DNA of 64,000 nt from Planctomycetota bacterium. Lineage in GTDB: Bacteria > Planctomycetota > UBA1135 > GCA-002686595. A program made the position numbers and the translations under genes. Under the pieces are notes generated by a model. That model was not told the DNA's origin. It was given only the letters and a program-made list of their open reading frames with translations, and did not search any database. Within the stretch, counting starts at the first letter, position 1. Every line of letters starts with the position of its first letter. Location of the stretch: the NCBI GenBank assembly GCA_012959785.1, contig DUCM01000006.1, forward strand, positions 310,001 through 374,000. The letters run 5' to 3'. This document shows positions 1 through 8,385 of this stretch, one piece after another.

Positions 1-1
1 G

Positions 2-856
2 GCGCTCATGGGACTCGTGCCCCGGCCGCCGGGAGTGATCGAGTCGGGCGAGGTGTGGTTCGAAGGGCGCGACCTCCTGCAGCTCCCCGAGTCCGAACTG
101 CGCGCCCTGCGGGGCAATTCCCTGGCCATGATCTTCCAGGACCCCATGACCAGCCTGAACCCCCTGCTCAGCGTGGAGCGCCAACTCTCCGAGGTGCTCG
201 AAGTCCACCGCGGCCTGTCACGACGGCAAGCGCGCAAGCAGTGTGCCGCAGCCCTTGATGATGTGGGCATCCCCGAGCCGGAGAGGCGCCTCGACGAGTT
301 CCCCCACGAACTCTCCGGCGGCATGCGTCAGCGGGTGATGATCGCCATGGCTCTGCTCTGTGATCCCCAAATCCTCCTGGCCGACGAACCGACCACCGCC
401 CTGGATGTGACCATTCAGGCCCAGATTCTCGAGCTTCTGAGCGATCTACAAGAGCGCCGCGGCACGGCCATCGTGCTGGTCACCCACGACCTGGGCGTGG
501 TGGCGGGCATGAGCGACCGGGTCGCCGTGATGTACGCCGGTCGTCTTGTCGAGAGCGCGTCGACCCTGGACCTGTTCGCCCGGCCAGCGCACCCCTACAC
601 CCAGGGGCTCCTGGCCAGTGTGCCCGACCTCGGCGGCAACCGCGAAGGGGACCTGTTCTCGATCCCCGGATCGCCGCCGGACCTTGTGGAACTGCCAGCG
701 GGCTGCGCCTTCGCCCCGCGCTGCGGGCAAGTCGAAGAGGCCTGCCGGAGCGGCCCGCCGGATTCCCTGGACTTGAACGACACCGCAGCCCACGGACCGC
801 GGCGCGTGGCCTGTCCGCGCGCCCATGCGGGCTTTGAAACGGGAGGCCTGCTGTGA
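2..856 (+). CDS. Oligopeptide/dipeptide ABC importer ATPase, OppD/DppD family (5' partial)
   Basis: Cytoplasmic ATPase that powers uptake of peptides or similar solutes through an Opp/Dpp-type importer. The frame is open from the first bases and 284 residues are visible, so the start and the Walker A loop lie before the window. Visible in order are the Q-loop (IFQDPMTSLNP), signature LSGGMRQRV, Walker B ILLADEPTTALD, the H-loop THDLG, and the C-terminal oligopeptide-transporter extension with its cysteines (CAFAPRC and later). The next ATPase gene starts inside the last codons (4-base overlap), the usual OppD-OppF arrangement; permeases and binding protein are presumably upstream. The substrate cannot be told from the ATPase. 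Confidence 0.93.
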   Translation, partial: ALMGLVPRPPGVIESGEVWFEGRDLLQLPESELRALRGNSLAMIFQDPMTSLNPLLSVERQLSEVLEVHRGLSRRQARKQCAAALDDVGIPEPERRLDEFPHELSGGMRQRVMIAMALLCDPQILLADEPTTALDVTIQAQILELLSDLQERRGTAIVLVTHDLGVVAGMSDRVAVMYAGRLVESASTLDLFARPAHPYTQGLLASVPDLGGNREGDLFSIPGSPPDLVELPAGCAFAPRCGQVEEACRSGPPDSLDLNDTAAHGPRRVACPRAHAGFETGGLL

Positions 857-1848
857 GCGAGTCCCTGCTTTCGGTTCGCGAGTTGAAGAAACACTTTCCC
901 ACGGGTCGGCGCAGTTTCCTGGGACGCTCCCATGATGTTCTGCGTGCCGTGGACGGCGTGTCCTTCGACCTCGAGCGTGGCCAATGCCTGGGGCTGGTGG
1001 GCGAGTCGGGCTGTGGCAAGACCACGGTGGCGCGCACGATCATGGGCCTCGAAAAAGCCAGCGGAGGTTCGGTGACCCTCGACGGCCACGAGTTGACGAG
1101 CCTTGGGAGGCGCGGCTGGCTGCCCTACCGCACACGGGTGCAGATGATCTTCCAGGATCCCTATGCCTCTCTCGACCCGCGCCAGACCGTGGCCTCGATT
1201 CTAACAGAGCCCCTCGCGATCCACGGCCGCGGGAAACCCAAGCAGCGCAAACTGCGCGCCATGGCCCTGCTGGATGTGGTCGGACTCAATCCCCGTCACA
1301 TCAACCGCTACCCCCACGAGTTCTCCGGCGGTCAACGCCAACGCATCGGCATTGCCCGCGCCCTGGCCCTCGAACCCGAGGTGCTCGTTTGCGACGAACC
1401 AGTGAGCGCCCTCGATGTTTCGATCCAGGCGCAGATCATCAATCTTCTCGTGGAGCTGAAAGAGCGCTTCTCCCTGGCCTATCTGTTCATCGCCCACGAC
1501 CTGGCGGTGGTGCGCCACATCTCCGATACGGTAGCGGTGATGTACCTCGGCCGGGTGGTCGAGATGGCGCCCTGCGACACCCTCTTCGAGGCGCCGCAAC
1601 ACCCCTACACCCGGGCCCTGCTCTCGGCGGTGCCCCTGGCCGACCCCCTCGCCGAGCGCCAACGGCGGCGCATCCTGCTCGAGGGCGATGTGCCCTCACC
1701 CCTCCACCCGCCTCCGGGTTGTGCTTTTCAAGGCCGCTGCCCCGACCGCGACGCGGTCCCGGCAGGCCGCTGCGTCTCGGAGGCCCCGCTCCTATTGGCC
1801 TGCGGGTCCTCGTTGGTGGCCTGCCACCTCGATCCAAGCCGCGAATAG
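853..1848 (+). CDS. Oligopeptide/dipeptide ABC importer ATPase, OppF/DppF family
   Basis: Second ATPase of the same importer, 331 residues. It starts at a GTG that overlaps the TGA of the upstream ATPase (GTGA), so translation is probably coupled. Walker A is GESGCGKTT near residue 54, followed by Q-loop MIFQDPYASLDP, signature FSGGQRQRIGIARAL, Walker B VLVCDEPVSALD, H-loop AHDLAVVRH, and the C-terminal oligopeptide extension with the cysteine-containing segment GCAFQGRCP. All catalytic motifs are intact. OppD and OppF family members act as a heterodimer on the inner face of the membrane. No permease follows downstream, so the rest of the operon should lie upstream of the window. Confidence 0.94.
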   Translation: MSESLLSVRELKKHFPTGRRSFLGRSHDVLRAVDGVSFDLERGQCLGLVGESGCGKTTVARTIMGLEKASGGSVTLDGHELTSLGRRGWLPYRTRVQMIFQDPYASLDPRQTVASILTEPLAIHGRGKPKQRKLRAMALLDVVGLNPRHINRYPHEFSGGQRQRIGIARALALEPEVLVCDEPVSALDVSIQAQIINLLVELKERFSLAYLFIAHDLAVVRHISDTVAVMYLGRVVEMAPCDTLFEAPQHPYTRALLSAVPLADPLAERQRRRILLEGDVPSPLHPPPGCAFQGRCPDRDAVPAGRCVSEAPLLLACGSSLVACHLDPSRE

Positions 1849-1877
1849 TGCGCTAGAGCAGCCGCCCGTATGGCAGG

Positions 1878-2216
1878 ATGGCCGCTCCAGCGCCCGCGTT
1901 CCCCTGGTCCCACAACACCATGAACAATCTCGCCCAGCTCACGCCCCACCGCGGTGTCATTATCCTGGTCCTCGGCATCCTGTCCCTGATCCTGTGCCAG
2001 GTTCTGGGCCCGGTGGCCTGGGTCATGGGCAAGGGCGATATGGCCCAGATCGACCAAGGGAACATGGATCCCGAAGGACGCCAGCTGACCCAGGCTGGCA
2101 TGATCTGCGGCATCATCGCCACGATCATGCTCGTGCTTGGATTGCTCGCTGGACTGTTCTTCATGGTGGTTTTCAGCATGGGCGCCGCGGGCACCATGGC
2201 CAGCATGCCCTACTAG
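1878..2216 (+). CDS. Small DUF4190-type membrane protein
   Basis: A 112-residue protein with two strongly hydrophobic segments (about residues 26-45 and 75-100) separated by a short polar loop containing DPEGRQLTQAGM. The pattern GILSLILCQVLGPVAWVMG, then DPEGR, then a second glycine-rich helix is that of the DUF4190 family, short membrane proteins common in Planctomycetota and Actinobacteria with no known function. Two starts are possible: 1878 (used here, because AGG sits directly before it) or the in-frame ATG at 1920, which would remove a weakly conserved head. It stands between the importer and the Gld-like operon and has no evident link to either. Confidence 0.75.
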   Translation: MAAPAPAFPWSHNTMNNLAQLTPHRGVIILVLGILSLILCQVLGPVAWVMGKGDMAQIDQGNMDPEGRQLTQAGMICGIIATIMLVLGLLAGLFFMVVFSMGAAGTMASMPY

Positions 2217-2249
2217 CCTGAGACCCAGAGACGACCGGGGGACTGGGAC

Positions 2250-2990
2250 ATGATTCGCGTCGACCAGGTCACCCGCCGCTTTGGCACCCTGGAAGCGGTT
2301 CGTGGAGTCTCGTTTGAGATCGGGGCGGGCGAAGTCGTTGGTTTCCTGGGTCCCAATGGTGCGGGCAAGAGCACTCTGCTCAAGATGCTGTCCACCTTCT
2401 TGCTGCCCAGCACAGGCAGCATCGAAGTCGCGGGTTACGACACCCGGCGGGACTCCATCGAAGTGCGCCGGCGCATCGGCTACCTGCCGGAACACAACGC
2501 TCTCTTCGACAACATGCGGGTGAGAGCTTTCCTGCGCTTCATGGGCGCGGCACGGGGACTCGAGGACCAGGCCATCGAGCAGCGCATCGAAGAACTCTGC
2601 GAGCGCGTCCAGCTCGAGACGGTGCTTGGAAAACGCCTCGTCGAATGCTCGAAGGGCTATCGCCAACGCATCGGACTCGCGGCGGCCCTGATCCACGACC
2701 CGCCGGTGCTGCTCCTCGATGAGCCCACCCACGGCCTCGATCCCCTACAAGTTGTGGCCTTCCGCAAGTTCCTCGCCGAGCTGCGCGAGGGCCGGGCGAT
2801 CCTATTCTCCAGCCACATCCTGGCCGAGGTGGCCCAGATCGCCACGCGCCTGCTGGTCATCCAAGACGGCCAGATCTGCCTCGATGCGCCCCTCGCGGAG
2901 CTGAACGCAAGGGCTGGAGAGAGCGGACAAACCCTGGAACAGTTGGTCATCCAAGCGGTCAGCACGGGCGGCGCGGGAGCATCGCAATGA
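2250..2990 (+). CDS. ABC transporter ATPase, GldA/NatA-like
   Basis: ATP-binding subunit of an ABC-2 type exporter, 246 residues. Walker A GPNGAGKST is near residue 35, Q-loop GYLPEHNALFDNMRV near 75, a signature region reading LVECSKGYRQRIGLAAAL (SKGYRQR in place of LSGGQ, as in NatA/GldA proteins), Walker B VLLLDEPTHGLDP, and H-loop SSHILAEV. It is the first gene of a tight four-gene run: the permease starts 4 bases before its end, then the GldG-like protein and a DUF4340 protein follow with further 4-base overlaps. The combination matches the GldA-GldF-GldG module known from Bacteroidetes gliding and found widely in bacteria that do not glide; the cargo is unknown. Confidence 0.92.
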   Translation: MIRVDQVTRRFGTLEAVRGVSFEIGAGEVVGFLGPNGAGKSTLLKMLSTFLLPSTGSIEVAGYDTRRDSIEVRRRIGYLPEHNALFDNMRVRAFLRFMGAARGLEDQAIEQRIEELCERVQLETVLGKRLVECSKGYRQRIGLAAALIHDPPVLLLDEPTHGLDPLQVVAFRKFLAELREGRAILFSSHILAEVAQIATRLLVIQDGQICLDAPLAELNARAGESGQTLEQLVIQAVSTGGAGASQ

Positions 2991-3745
2991 CTCTACCCAG
3001 GACCCACTCAGCCTCCAGCATGCGCGGCTTGTGGGTGGTCTTTGCCCGCGAAATCGGCGACGCCTTCGACTCAGCGGTGGCCTTCGTGTATTTGATCGGC
3101 GCCCTGGTGCTCTCCTGCGGCCTGTTCATGAACGAGTTCTTCCTCACGGCACGCCTCGACATGGCGCCCTTCTTCCGAGCCCTGGCACCCATCGCAGGTT
3201 TGCTGCTCTCGGCCCTGACCATGCGTTCGTGGGCCGAGGACTTGAAGACGCGCACGATCGAAATCTGGATGACCTTGCCGCTCTGTATCTGGCAGGTGGT
3301 GCTGGGCAAGTTCCTCGCCGCGCTCTCGTTGTGGGCTGTGTTCCTGGTGGGCACGACGCCCATCGTCATCATGCTCAGCTCCCTGGGCTCGCCCGACTTG
3401 GGACTGATCGCCAGCTCCTATGCCGGGGCCTTCCTGCTCGGCGGCCTGTTCATCTCCGTGGGCCTGTTTGCCTCGGCCCTCTCCCAGGATCAAGTGGTGG
3501 CCTTCGTGATTAGCCTGACGCTCTGCACCCTGCTCTACGCGAGCGGACATGCCAAACTGGTGGCTATCCTCGATGGTCAGATGGATGGTCTCGGTCGCGG
3601 CTTGCAAGCCCACGCCTCGGCCCTCTTCCACTACCAGAACTTCACCGCTGGTCTGGTCTCGCTGGCCTCGACGATCTGGTTCGTGGGCCTGACCGCGGTC
3701 TTCTTGGGGTTGAATGGACACCTGGTTTCCCGGCTCCGGGCGTGA
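2987..3745 (+). CDS. ABC-2 type permease, GldF-like
   Basis: Membrane permease of the preceding ATPase, 252 residues with about six hydrophobic helices. Recognisable GldF-type features are the first cytoplasmic helix (FAREIGDAFDSAVAFVY), the phrase SAALTMRSWAEDLKTRTIE-like segment around residues 78-88 (here LTMRSWAEDLKTRTIEIW), and a C-terminal part ending on a short basic tail. It begins with an ATG that overlaps the TGA of the ATPase gene, and its own TGA overlaps the GTG of the next gene, so the operon is translationally coupled throughout. In this family the permease and ATPase work together with a periplasmic GldG-like subunit. Confidence 0.88.
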   Translation: MTLPRTHSASSMRGLWVVFAREIGDAFDSAVAFVYLIGALVLSCGLFMNEFFLTARLDMAPFFRALAPIAGLLLSALTMRSWAEDLKTRTIEIWMTLPLCIWQVVLGKFLAALSLWAVFLVGTTPIVIMLSSLGSPDLGLIASSYAGAFLLGGLFISVGLFASALSQDQVVAFVISLTLCTLLYASGHAKLVAILDGQMDGLGRGLQAHASALFHYQNFTAGLVSLASTIWFVGLTAVFLGLNGHLVSRLRA

Positions 3746-6700
3746 AGTGGCGCCAGCTTTGCGGTTTGGCCCTGGCAGCGGGCCTGGCCTTCTGGGCCGT
3801 GGACCTCGCCAGCCAGCTCGCGCGCCAAACGGGCTGGGTTTTCGAACCCGGAGAGGTACGGCGCGTGACCCTCAGCACCGAAACTCGCGCACGCCTCGCG
3901 AGCTTCGACGAGGAACTCAGCCTGCTTTACTGCGTCTCCCCCAAAGACGACTTGCCGGCCCACCTCGCCCACCTGCCCGGGGCCATGCAAGCGGGCCTTG
4001 AGAGCCTGGCGCGGGGGTTCGGAGGGCCGGCACGGGTGGCCGTAATAAGCCCCGAAAACCATCCCGAGTGGGCCGCCTCCCTGGCGTCGGCGGGGCTGGC
4101 GCCCTGGCGCGCACGGCGGGTGGAGCGCGATGGCTACCGCGAGGAAGAACTCTGGTCGAGTCTGCGCATCAGCTACGGCGCGCGCCCGGCGGTGGTCCTC
4201 GGCGCGATCGGCCCCGAGCAAGCCCGCTCGGTCCAAGCCCTCGTGCTGGCGCACCTCGAACAGTTGCGAAGCCCGCGCCGCCCGCGGGTGGCCATCTCCG
4301 CGCCGGCGGGCTTCGATGACCTGCGCGACATCCTGGCCTCGGGCGCCCACGTATACGAATTGGACTTCGCCGCCCACCCCGGAGATCTGCCCCAAGACTG
4401 CGACATCTTCTTCTGGTTGGGCAGCACGGTCGCCGGGCCAGAGCACCTCGCCCAACTCGACCTTCTGCGCGAGCGCGGGGGCAGCGCGGTGATCTCGGTG
4501 GAGTCCCTCGACTTGCAGGAGCGTTGGAGCGACGGCCAGGTCAGCATGCGCGCTGTGACCAGAGACGCAAGGCGCAATGGCGCCCGCGCGCTGCTCAAAC
4601 ACACCGGGCTCCAGGCCCTGGAAGGCCTGCTCCTCGATCCCCGCGGCGGCGAAGTCGTCGGTCCCGCCGGAGAGGCCTTGGTGGTGCCCTGGCGCGTGCG
4701 GTCGACTCCCGACAACCACGACTTCCGGGGACTCGTGGGGCAACCAGGGGCGCCACTCCTGATGGAAGGGCCCACGGCCTTCACCCTCGACGCAGCGCGC
4801 CTGGCGGATTTGGGCTTTGGTGCCACGGTACTGGCCAGCGCCAGCGCTGGAGCCAGCTTGCACAAGATGCCAAAAAGCGAGTGGACTCTCCCGGAGGCCC
4901 AAGCCTCAAGGGGCACACCCGTGCCCCGGGCGGCGCTCGTGGTGCGCCTCGCATCCGCGGACGCCTGGCGGGGCGATCGCATCGTATTGGCCGATTCGAG
5001 CCTCTTGAGCGATGCCTGGCTCACGGGCGAGCCCTTCGGCCACGGTGCCTTCCTGGGCATTCTGCTATCCAACCTCAGCGCACCGGAGCGCCTGGTGCGC
5101 GGCCAGGTTGCCCGGGGGGGAGCGGCTCCATTGGCGGAACTCTCCCGGACCAAGCGACTCTGGATAAGACTCTTCACGGTGGGCGCGGCGCCCCTTTGTT
5201 TGCTAGTGCTGCTCTTGCTGCGAGGCCGCGGCGGAGAGCGGCGCCTGGTCGCGGCGCGGGGTTTCGGCACACCCAAGATAGCCTTGGCCGGCAGCGGAGC
5301 GGCGGCCCTGGTGATCCTCATCAGTCTCGCAACCCGGAGCTCTGGCCTCGACATCGACGCGACCCGCGATGCCCGTCACGGATGGACAGCGGCGGAACGG
5401 CTGACGCTACAAGACTATGCGCAAGCCATCGAAGGCGGCGTGCTCTTCGAGTACGCCTTCTCAAGTGACGGGCGCTTGCCGCCGGAGATGCGCGGACCGG
5501 CGAGCGAACTTCGAGACACCGTCGCGGCCCTGGCGCGGGACGTGGAAGGCGTCAGCTTTGGGCGCTTCGATCCCGAGGGTGCCAGTCCAAGGGTCCTTTC
5601 CCGGCGCGGCCTGCGTCGCCTCGAATTCTCCTCCAGCGCTGACGAAGTCACCCACCTACGCCAGGCTTTTGCGAGTGTCTTGGTCACGGGCGGCGGGCGC
5701 CGCGAAGTTCTCGAGTTTCCAAGCCCCGCGAGTTTTCTTGAGCTGCGCTTTCGCCTGGCCTTCGCCCTCGAGCGCCTGGCCCGGGGACGGCGCCCGCGAG
5801 TGGCGCTCTTCGCCGAAGCCCCGCGACTCTCGCCAGCCGAGGCTGCCCTGGAGTACCAGCGCCGAGGTCTCTTTGCCCCACGGGCAGCCGGGGTCTTCAA
5901 GGCTCTCGAGGAGCTCCTGACGGGCCACGGATTCGAGGTGCTGCGCCTGGGTCGCGGCACGACGGAGCTGCCTCCCGATCTCGACGCCCTCTTGGTGCTG
6001 CAACCGAGGCGGGATGCCACACCGATCCTGGCCGAACTGGCGGGGCACCTGGCATCAGGTGGCCGGGCGCTCTTGGCGGCGCAGCACCACCGCATCCTGG
6101 CCCGCCAACTCGAGCGACAAGGCTTGCAGCTCTTCTTCTGGCCGCGACCGCAATTCTGTGACCTCGAAAGCCTGTACTTCTCGGAGCTCGGTCTCAGCCT
6201 CGTGGACGAATTGCTCTTCGATTCTCCACCAGGGTCCTTGGAGGTTGCCACTCGCATCGACCGCGCGGACGGCAGCAGCGTCTTCGAGTCCCAGCCCTCC
6301 ACCCAGCCGTTCTTCGTGCGCTGCGCCTTCGATAGCACAGTGGCGCCCTTGCTCAAAGGATTGGGCGAAGTGCTCCTGGTCTCGCCCAGCCCCATCGCTC
6401 TGGATGCCGCGGCCCTCGGTACACGGGGGCTCGAGTCCCGCGTCTGGGCTGCCACAAGCGAGGCTGCCTGGAGTTACGCCTGGAGCGGCGGCGACATTCC
6501 ACGGGCCGTCCTCGAAGGGGACCGACAGAACGGCGCGGCCTTGCAAGACGCTGGAGAATCCGCCCTCTGCGTCCTTCTCGAAGGCCGTTTCCCCGGAGCC
6601 CGACGCAGCGAGCCCGTGGGTGTGGCACCACAACTGCTTTTGGACGAGGACTCTGGCGAATTACCCGGACGACTCCTGGCCCTGGGCAACTCGGAGATCT

Positions 6701-6933
6701 TCCGCGACTCCATGCTGCACCTCGAAGGTTATGCCCACGCTTCCTTCGCCCTGCGTTGCGTGGCCGAGCTGGCCCTGGAGCCGCGCCTCGCCACGTTCCT
6801 GCAACGAGACCGTCAAGCACCGGGGCTCGCGCCCTTGAGCTCGGCCGCGCGCAGCGGCTGGCGGATGGTGGTTATGGGCGCTGCGCCGCTCCTGCTCCTC
6901 TCCCTGGGTCTCTTGCGCCGGCGGCTGGCATGA
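3742..6933 (+). CDS. GldG-like ABC auxiliary protein, two modules in tandem
   Basis: A 1063-residue membrane-anchored protein of the GldG / ABC_transp_aux family. It opens with a transmembrane helix (about residues 8-26), then a long extracytoplasmic region, two more helices near residues 477-497 and 512-530, a second extracytoplasmic region of the same kind, and a final helix near 1042-1058 followed by RRRLA. Usual GldG proteins have one such unit of about 450-600 residues, so this looks like two GldG units joined head to tail, or GldG fused to a partner. In each half a segment with Arg-rich R-x-RVA-hydrophobic strand (PRVAISAP near 183, PRVALFAEAP near 684) starts the GldG core. GTG start overlaps the permease stop; the next gene starts at its stop (ATGA). 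Confidence 0.85.
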   Translation: MKWRQLCGLALAAGLAFWAVDLASQLARQTGWVFEPGEVRRVTLSTETRARLASFDEELSLLYCVSPKDDLPAHLAHLPGAMQAGLESLARGFGGPARVAVISPENHPEWAASLASAGLAPWRARRVERDGYREEELWSSLRISYGARPAVVLGAIGPEQARSVQALVLAHLEQLRSPRRPRVAISAPAGFDDLRDILASGAHVYELDFAAHPGDLPQDCDIFFWLGSTVAGPEHLAQLDLLRERGGSAVISVESLDLQERWSDGQVSMRAVTRDARRNGARALLKHTGLQALEGLLLDPRGGEVVGPAGEALVVPWRVRSTPDNHDFRGLVGQPGAPLLMEGPTAFTLDAARLADLGFGATVLASASAGASLHKMPKSEWTLPEAQASRGTPVPRAALVVRLASADAWRGDRIVLADSSLLSDAWLTGEPFGHGAFLGILLSNLSAPERLVRGQVARGGAAPLAELSRTKRLWIRLFTVGAAPLCLLVLLLLRGRGGERRLVAARGFGTPKIALAGSGAAALVILISLATRSSGLDIDATRDARHGWTAAERLTLQDYAQAIEGGVLFEYAFSSDGRLPPEMRGPASELRDTVAALARDVEGVSFGRFDPEGASPRVLSRRGLRRLEFSSSADEVTHLRQAFASVLVTGGGRREVLEFPSPASFLELRFRLAFALERLARGRRPRVALFAEAPRLSPAEAALEYQRRGLFAPRAAGVFKALEELLTGHGFEVLRLGRGTTELPPDLDALLVLQPRRDATPILAELAGHLASGGRALLAAQHHRILARQLERQGLQLFFWPRPQFCDLESLYFSELGLSLVDELLFDSPPGSLEVATRIDRADGSSVFESQPSTQPFFVRCAFDSTVAPLLKGLGEVLLVSPSPIALDAAALGTRGLESRVWAATSEAAWSYAWSGGDIPRAVLEGDRQNGAALQDAGESALCVLLEGRFPGARRSEPVGVAPQLLLDEDSGELPGRLLALGNSEIFRDSMLHLEGYAHASFALRCVAELALEPRLATFLQRDRQAPGLAPLSSAARSGWRMVVMGAAPLLLLSLGLLRRRLA

Positions 6934-7967
6934 CGCGCACCCTCATCTCGTTGACGGTCCTGGTCTGCGCCCTGGCCGCCGCCCGTCGTGCGCTCGTGCG
7001 CCCGCTTGCGGAGAGCAGCCCGGCCTTCGTAGCCCTCGTCTCTCCCGACCGCGCGCAATCCCTCGGCATCGCGGCCCTCTCGGTGGAGTATGGAGCGAGT
7101 GGAGAGCGCTTTGAATACAGCCGGCGCGCGGGTCTCTGGCGTTCGGATACGGCCTTTGGAGCCCTGGTCCTCGAGCCGAGCATGGATGGCCTCCTGAGCC
7201 AACTGCTCGGCGCCGTGGGCGAGATGCGCACGAGCGATCCGGCGCGCCGGGCGGCCTACGGACTCGATGGCGCGCAACTCGTGCGGGTCTCCCTCTTTGG
7301 CCCGGCGGTTGGCGCCGGGGGCGAGACGGCGCCGCTGCTCCGTTTTGACCTGGGCCGTTCCCTCGCCGGCATCGGCGGCGGGCGTTCGTGGGTGCGCCTG
7401 GGAGGCGACGATCGCCTCTTCGAGATCCAGTTCGATCCCCGCGCCCGCTTGCGTCGCGACGCGCCGAGCGGCCTGCCGCCGCTCCTCGATGAACGACTTC
7501 TGGCGGGTGAATGGCCGCAACCCGGCGGCGGCTTGTCACGCGTCTTTCTCGACCGCAGGACCGGCGAGAGCCTGCAACTCTCCAGCGAACTCGGAGCCCC
7601 CGGCAGCCTGGGTCGCCGCTGGCGAGCCACTAGCGGCGATGCCCGCGCACCCTGCCTGCCTTACCGCATGGCCGCCTGGCAGGCCTTTCTCTACCGCGCG
7701 CCCTTCGTGGCTACCCTCGATCCCAAGCATGCGAGGGAGCTGGGCCTACAAGACCCAACCGCGACCCTGACCCTATTTCAGGTGGACGCGGAACCCATCG
7801 TGCTGCAAATCGGCGCGGCCGATTCCTCAGGGCAAGTGACGGTCTTGAATGAAAAAACCGGCAGCCTGTGCCATGTGGCCCCGGAGGTTTTTGACCTGCT
7901 CTTACCCGGGATCGACCAGCTCTGCGAGCCGCGTATGGCGAACCCCTGGGAAGCCTGGTTGCGCTGA
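6930..7967 (+). CDS. DUF4340 family protein
   Basis: A 345-residue protein anchored by an N-terminal helix (TLISLTVLVCALAAARRAL). The start at 6930 is chosen because its ATG overlaps the TGA of the GldG-like gene (ATGA); the frame is open further upstream but that part overlaps the upstream gene and has unlike composition. The body has the DUF4340 pattern: a W-R-Asp segment (GLWRSDTAFGALVLEP), pairs of beta-rich repeats, and statements of residue type YGLDG that recur in this family. DUF4340 proteins almost always sit beside GldG-like genes, as here, and probably complete the same envelope complex. It closes the operon; the next gene is on the other strand. Confidence 0.8.
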   Translation: MTRTLISLTVLVCALAAARRALVRPLAESSPAFVALVSPDRAQSLGIAALSVEYGASGERFEYSRRAGLWRSDTAFGALVLEPSMDGLLSQLLGAVGEMRTSDPARRAAYGLDGAQLVRVSLFGPAVGAGGETAPLLRFDLGRSLAGIGGGRSWVRLGGDDRLFEIQFDPRARLRRDAPSGLPPLLDERLLAGEWPQPGGGLSRVFLDRRTGESLQLSSELGAPGSLGRRWRATSGDARAPCLPYRMAAWQAFLYRAPFVATLDPKHARELGLQDPTATLTLFQVDAEPIVLQIGAADSSGQVTVLNEKTGSLCHVAPEVFDLLLPGIDQLCEPRMANPWEAWLR

Positions 7968-7973
7968 GCCTCT

Positions 7974-8351
7974 TTAGGAAAACTGCCAGCGCGCGAGCCA
8001 CTCGCCGGCCACCACCGCCAGTCCGCCCAGCAAGAGGTTGCCGAAGAGACTCACGAGCCCCTCGCGCAAGCGACCAGTGCTGAACAACTCCACGGTCTCG
8101 TATCCCAGGGTCGAAAAGGTCGTGAAGGCTCCCAGAATGCCCACGCGCAGAAAGAACTGCAGTTCGCTGTCCACGGGCCGCTCGCGGGAATAGCCCATCA
8201 GGGCGCCGAGCAAGAAACAGCCCAGCACATTCACGCCCAAGGTTCCCCAGGGGATCGCACTGGTGGTGCGTGCCCCAATGGCGGAGGAGAGTCCGTAGCG
8301 CGCAATCGCTCCCAGGAAACCGCCCAGACCGATGATCAGGAGTCGAGTCAT
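7974..8351 (-). CDS. crcB: Fluoride ion channel CrcB/FluC
   Basis: A 125-residue four-helix membrane protein that exports fluoride as a dual-topology dimer. Family motifs are all present: GGFLGAIARY near residue 10, WGTLGVNVLGCFLLGALMG near 35-53, and GILGAFTTFSTLGYE near 72-86 with the phenylalanines and polar residues of the fluoride path. It lies 34 bases after the ychF stop on the same strand and may be cotranscribed with it. No fluoride riboswitch can fit in that short gap and none was seen. The opposite-strand DUF4340 gene ends 6 bases away. Confidence 0.95.
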   Translation of the reverse strand: MTRLLIIGLGGFLGAIARYGLSSAIGARTTSAIPWGTLGVNVLGCFLLGALMGYSRERPVDSELQFFLRVGILGAFTTFSTLGYETVELFSTGRLREGLVSLFGNLLLGGLAVVAGEWLARWQFS

Positions 8352-8385
8352 GCCGGCCGCTGAGGATACGCGAGCAACCCAGGGT

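Noticed and set aside
1728..2732. A 334-codon open frame on the minus strand across the importer/DUF4190/GldA genes
   Set aside because: It lies opposite three well-supported genes, has no family motif or signal, and its composition is that of an antisense shadow in GC-rich DNA. Other long antisense frames, such as 3631-4902 and 20815-19815, were rejected for the same reason.
6756..6929. Upstream extension of the DUF4340 frame
   Set aside because: It overlaps the end of the GldG-like gene; the ATG at 6930 forms a 4-base ATGA overlap like those of the rest of the operon and starts directly with a membrane helix.
8352..8385. Possible fluoride riboswitch before crcB
   Set aside because: Only 34 bases separate the gene from ychF, too few for the riboswitch, and its conserved motif is not present upstream.
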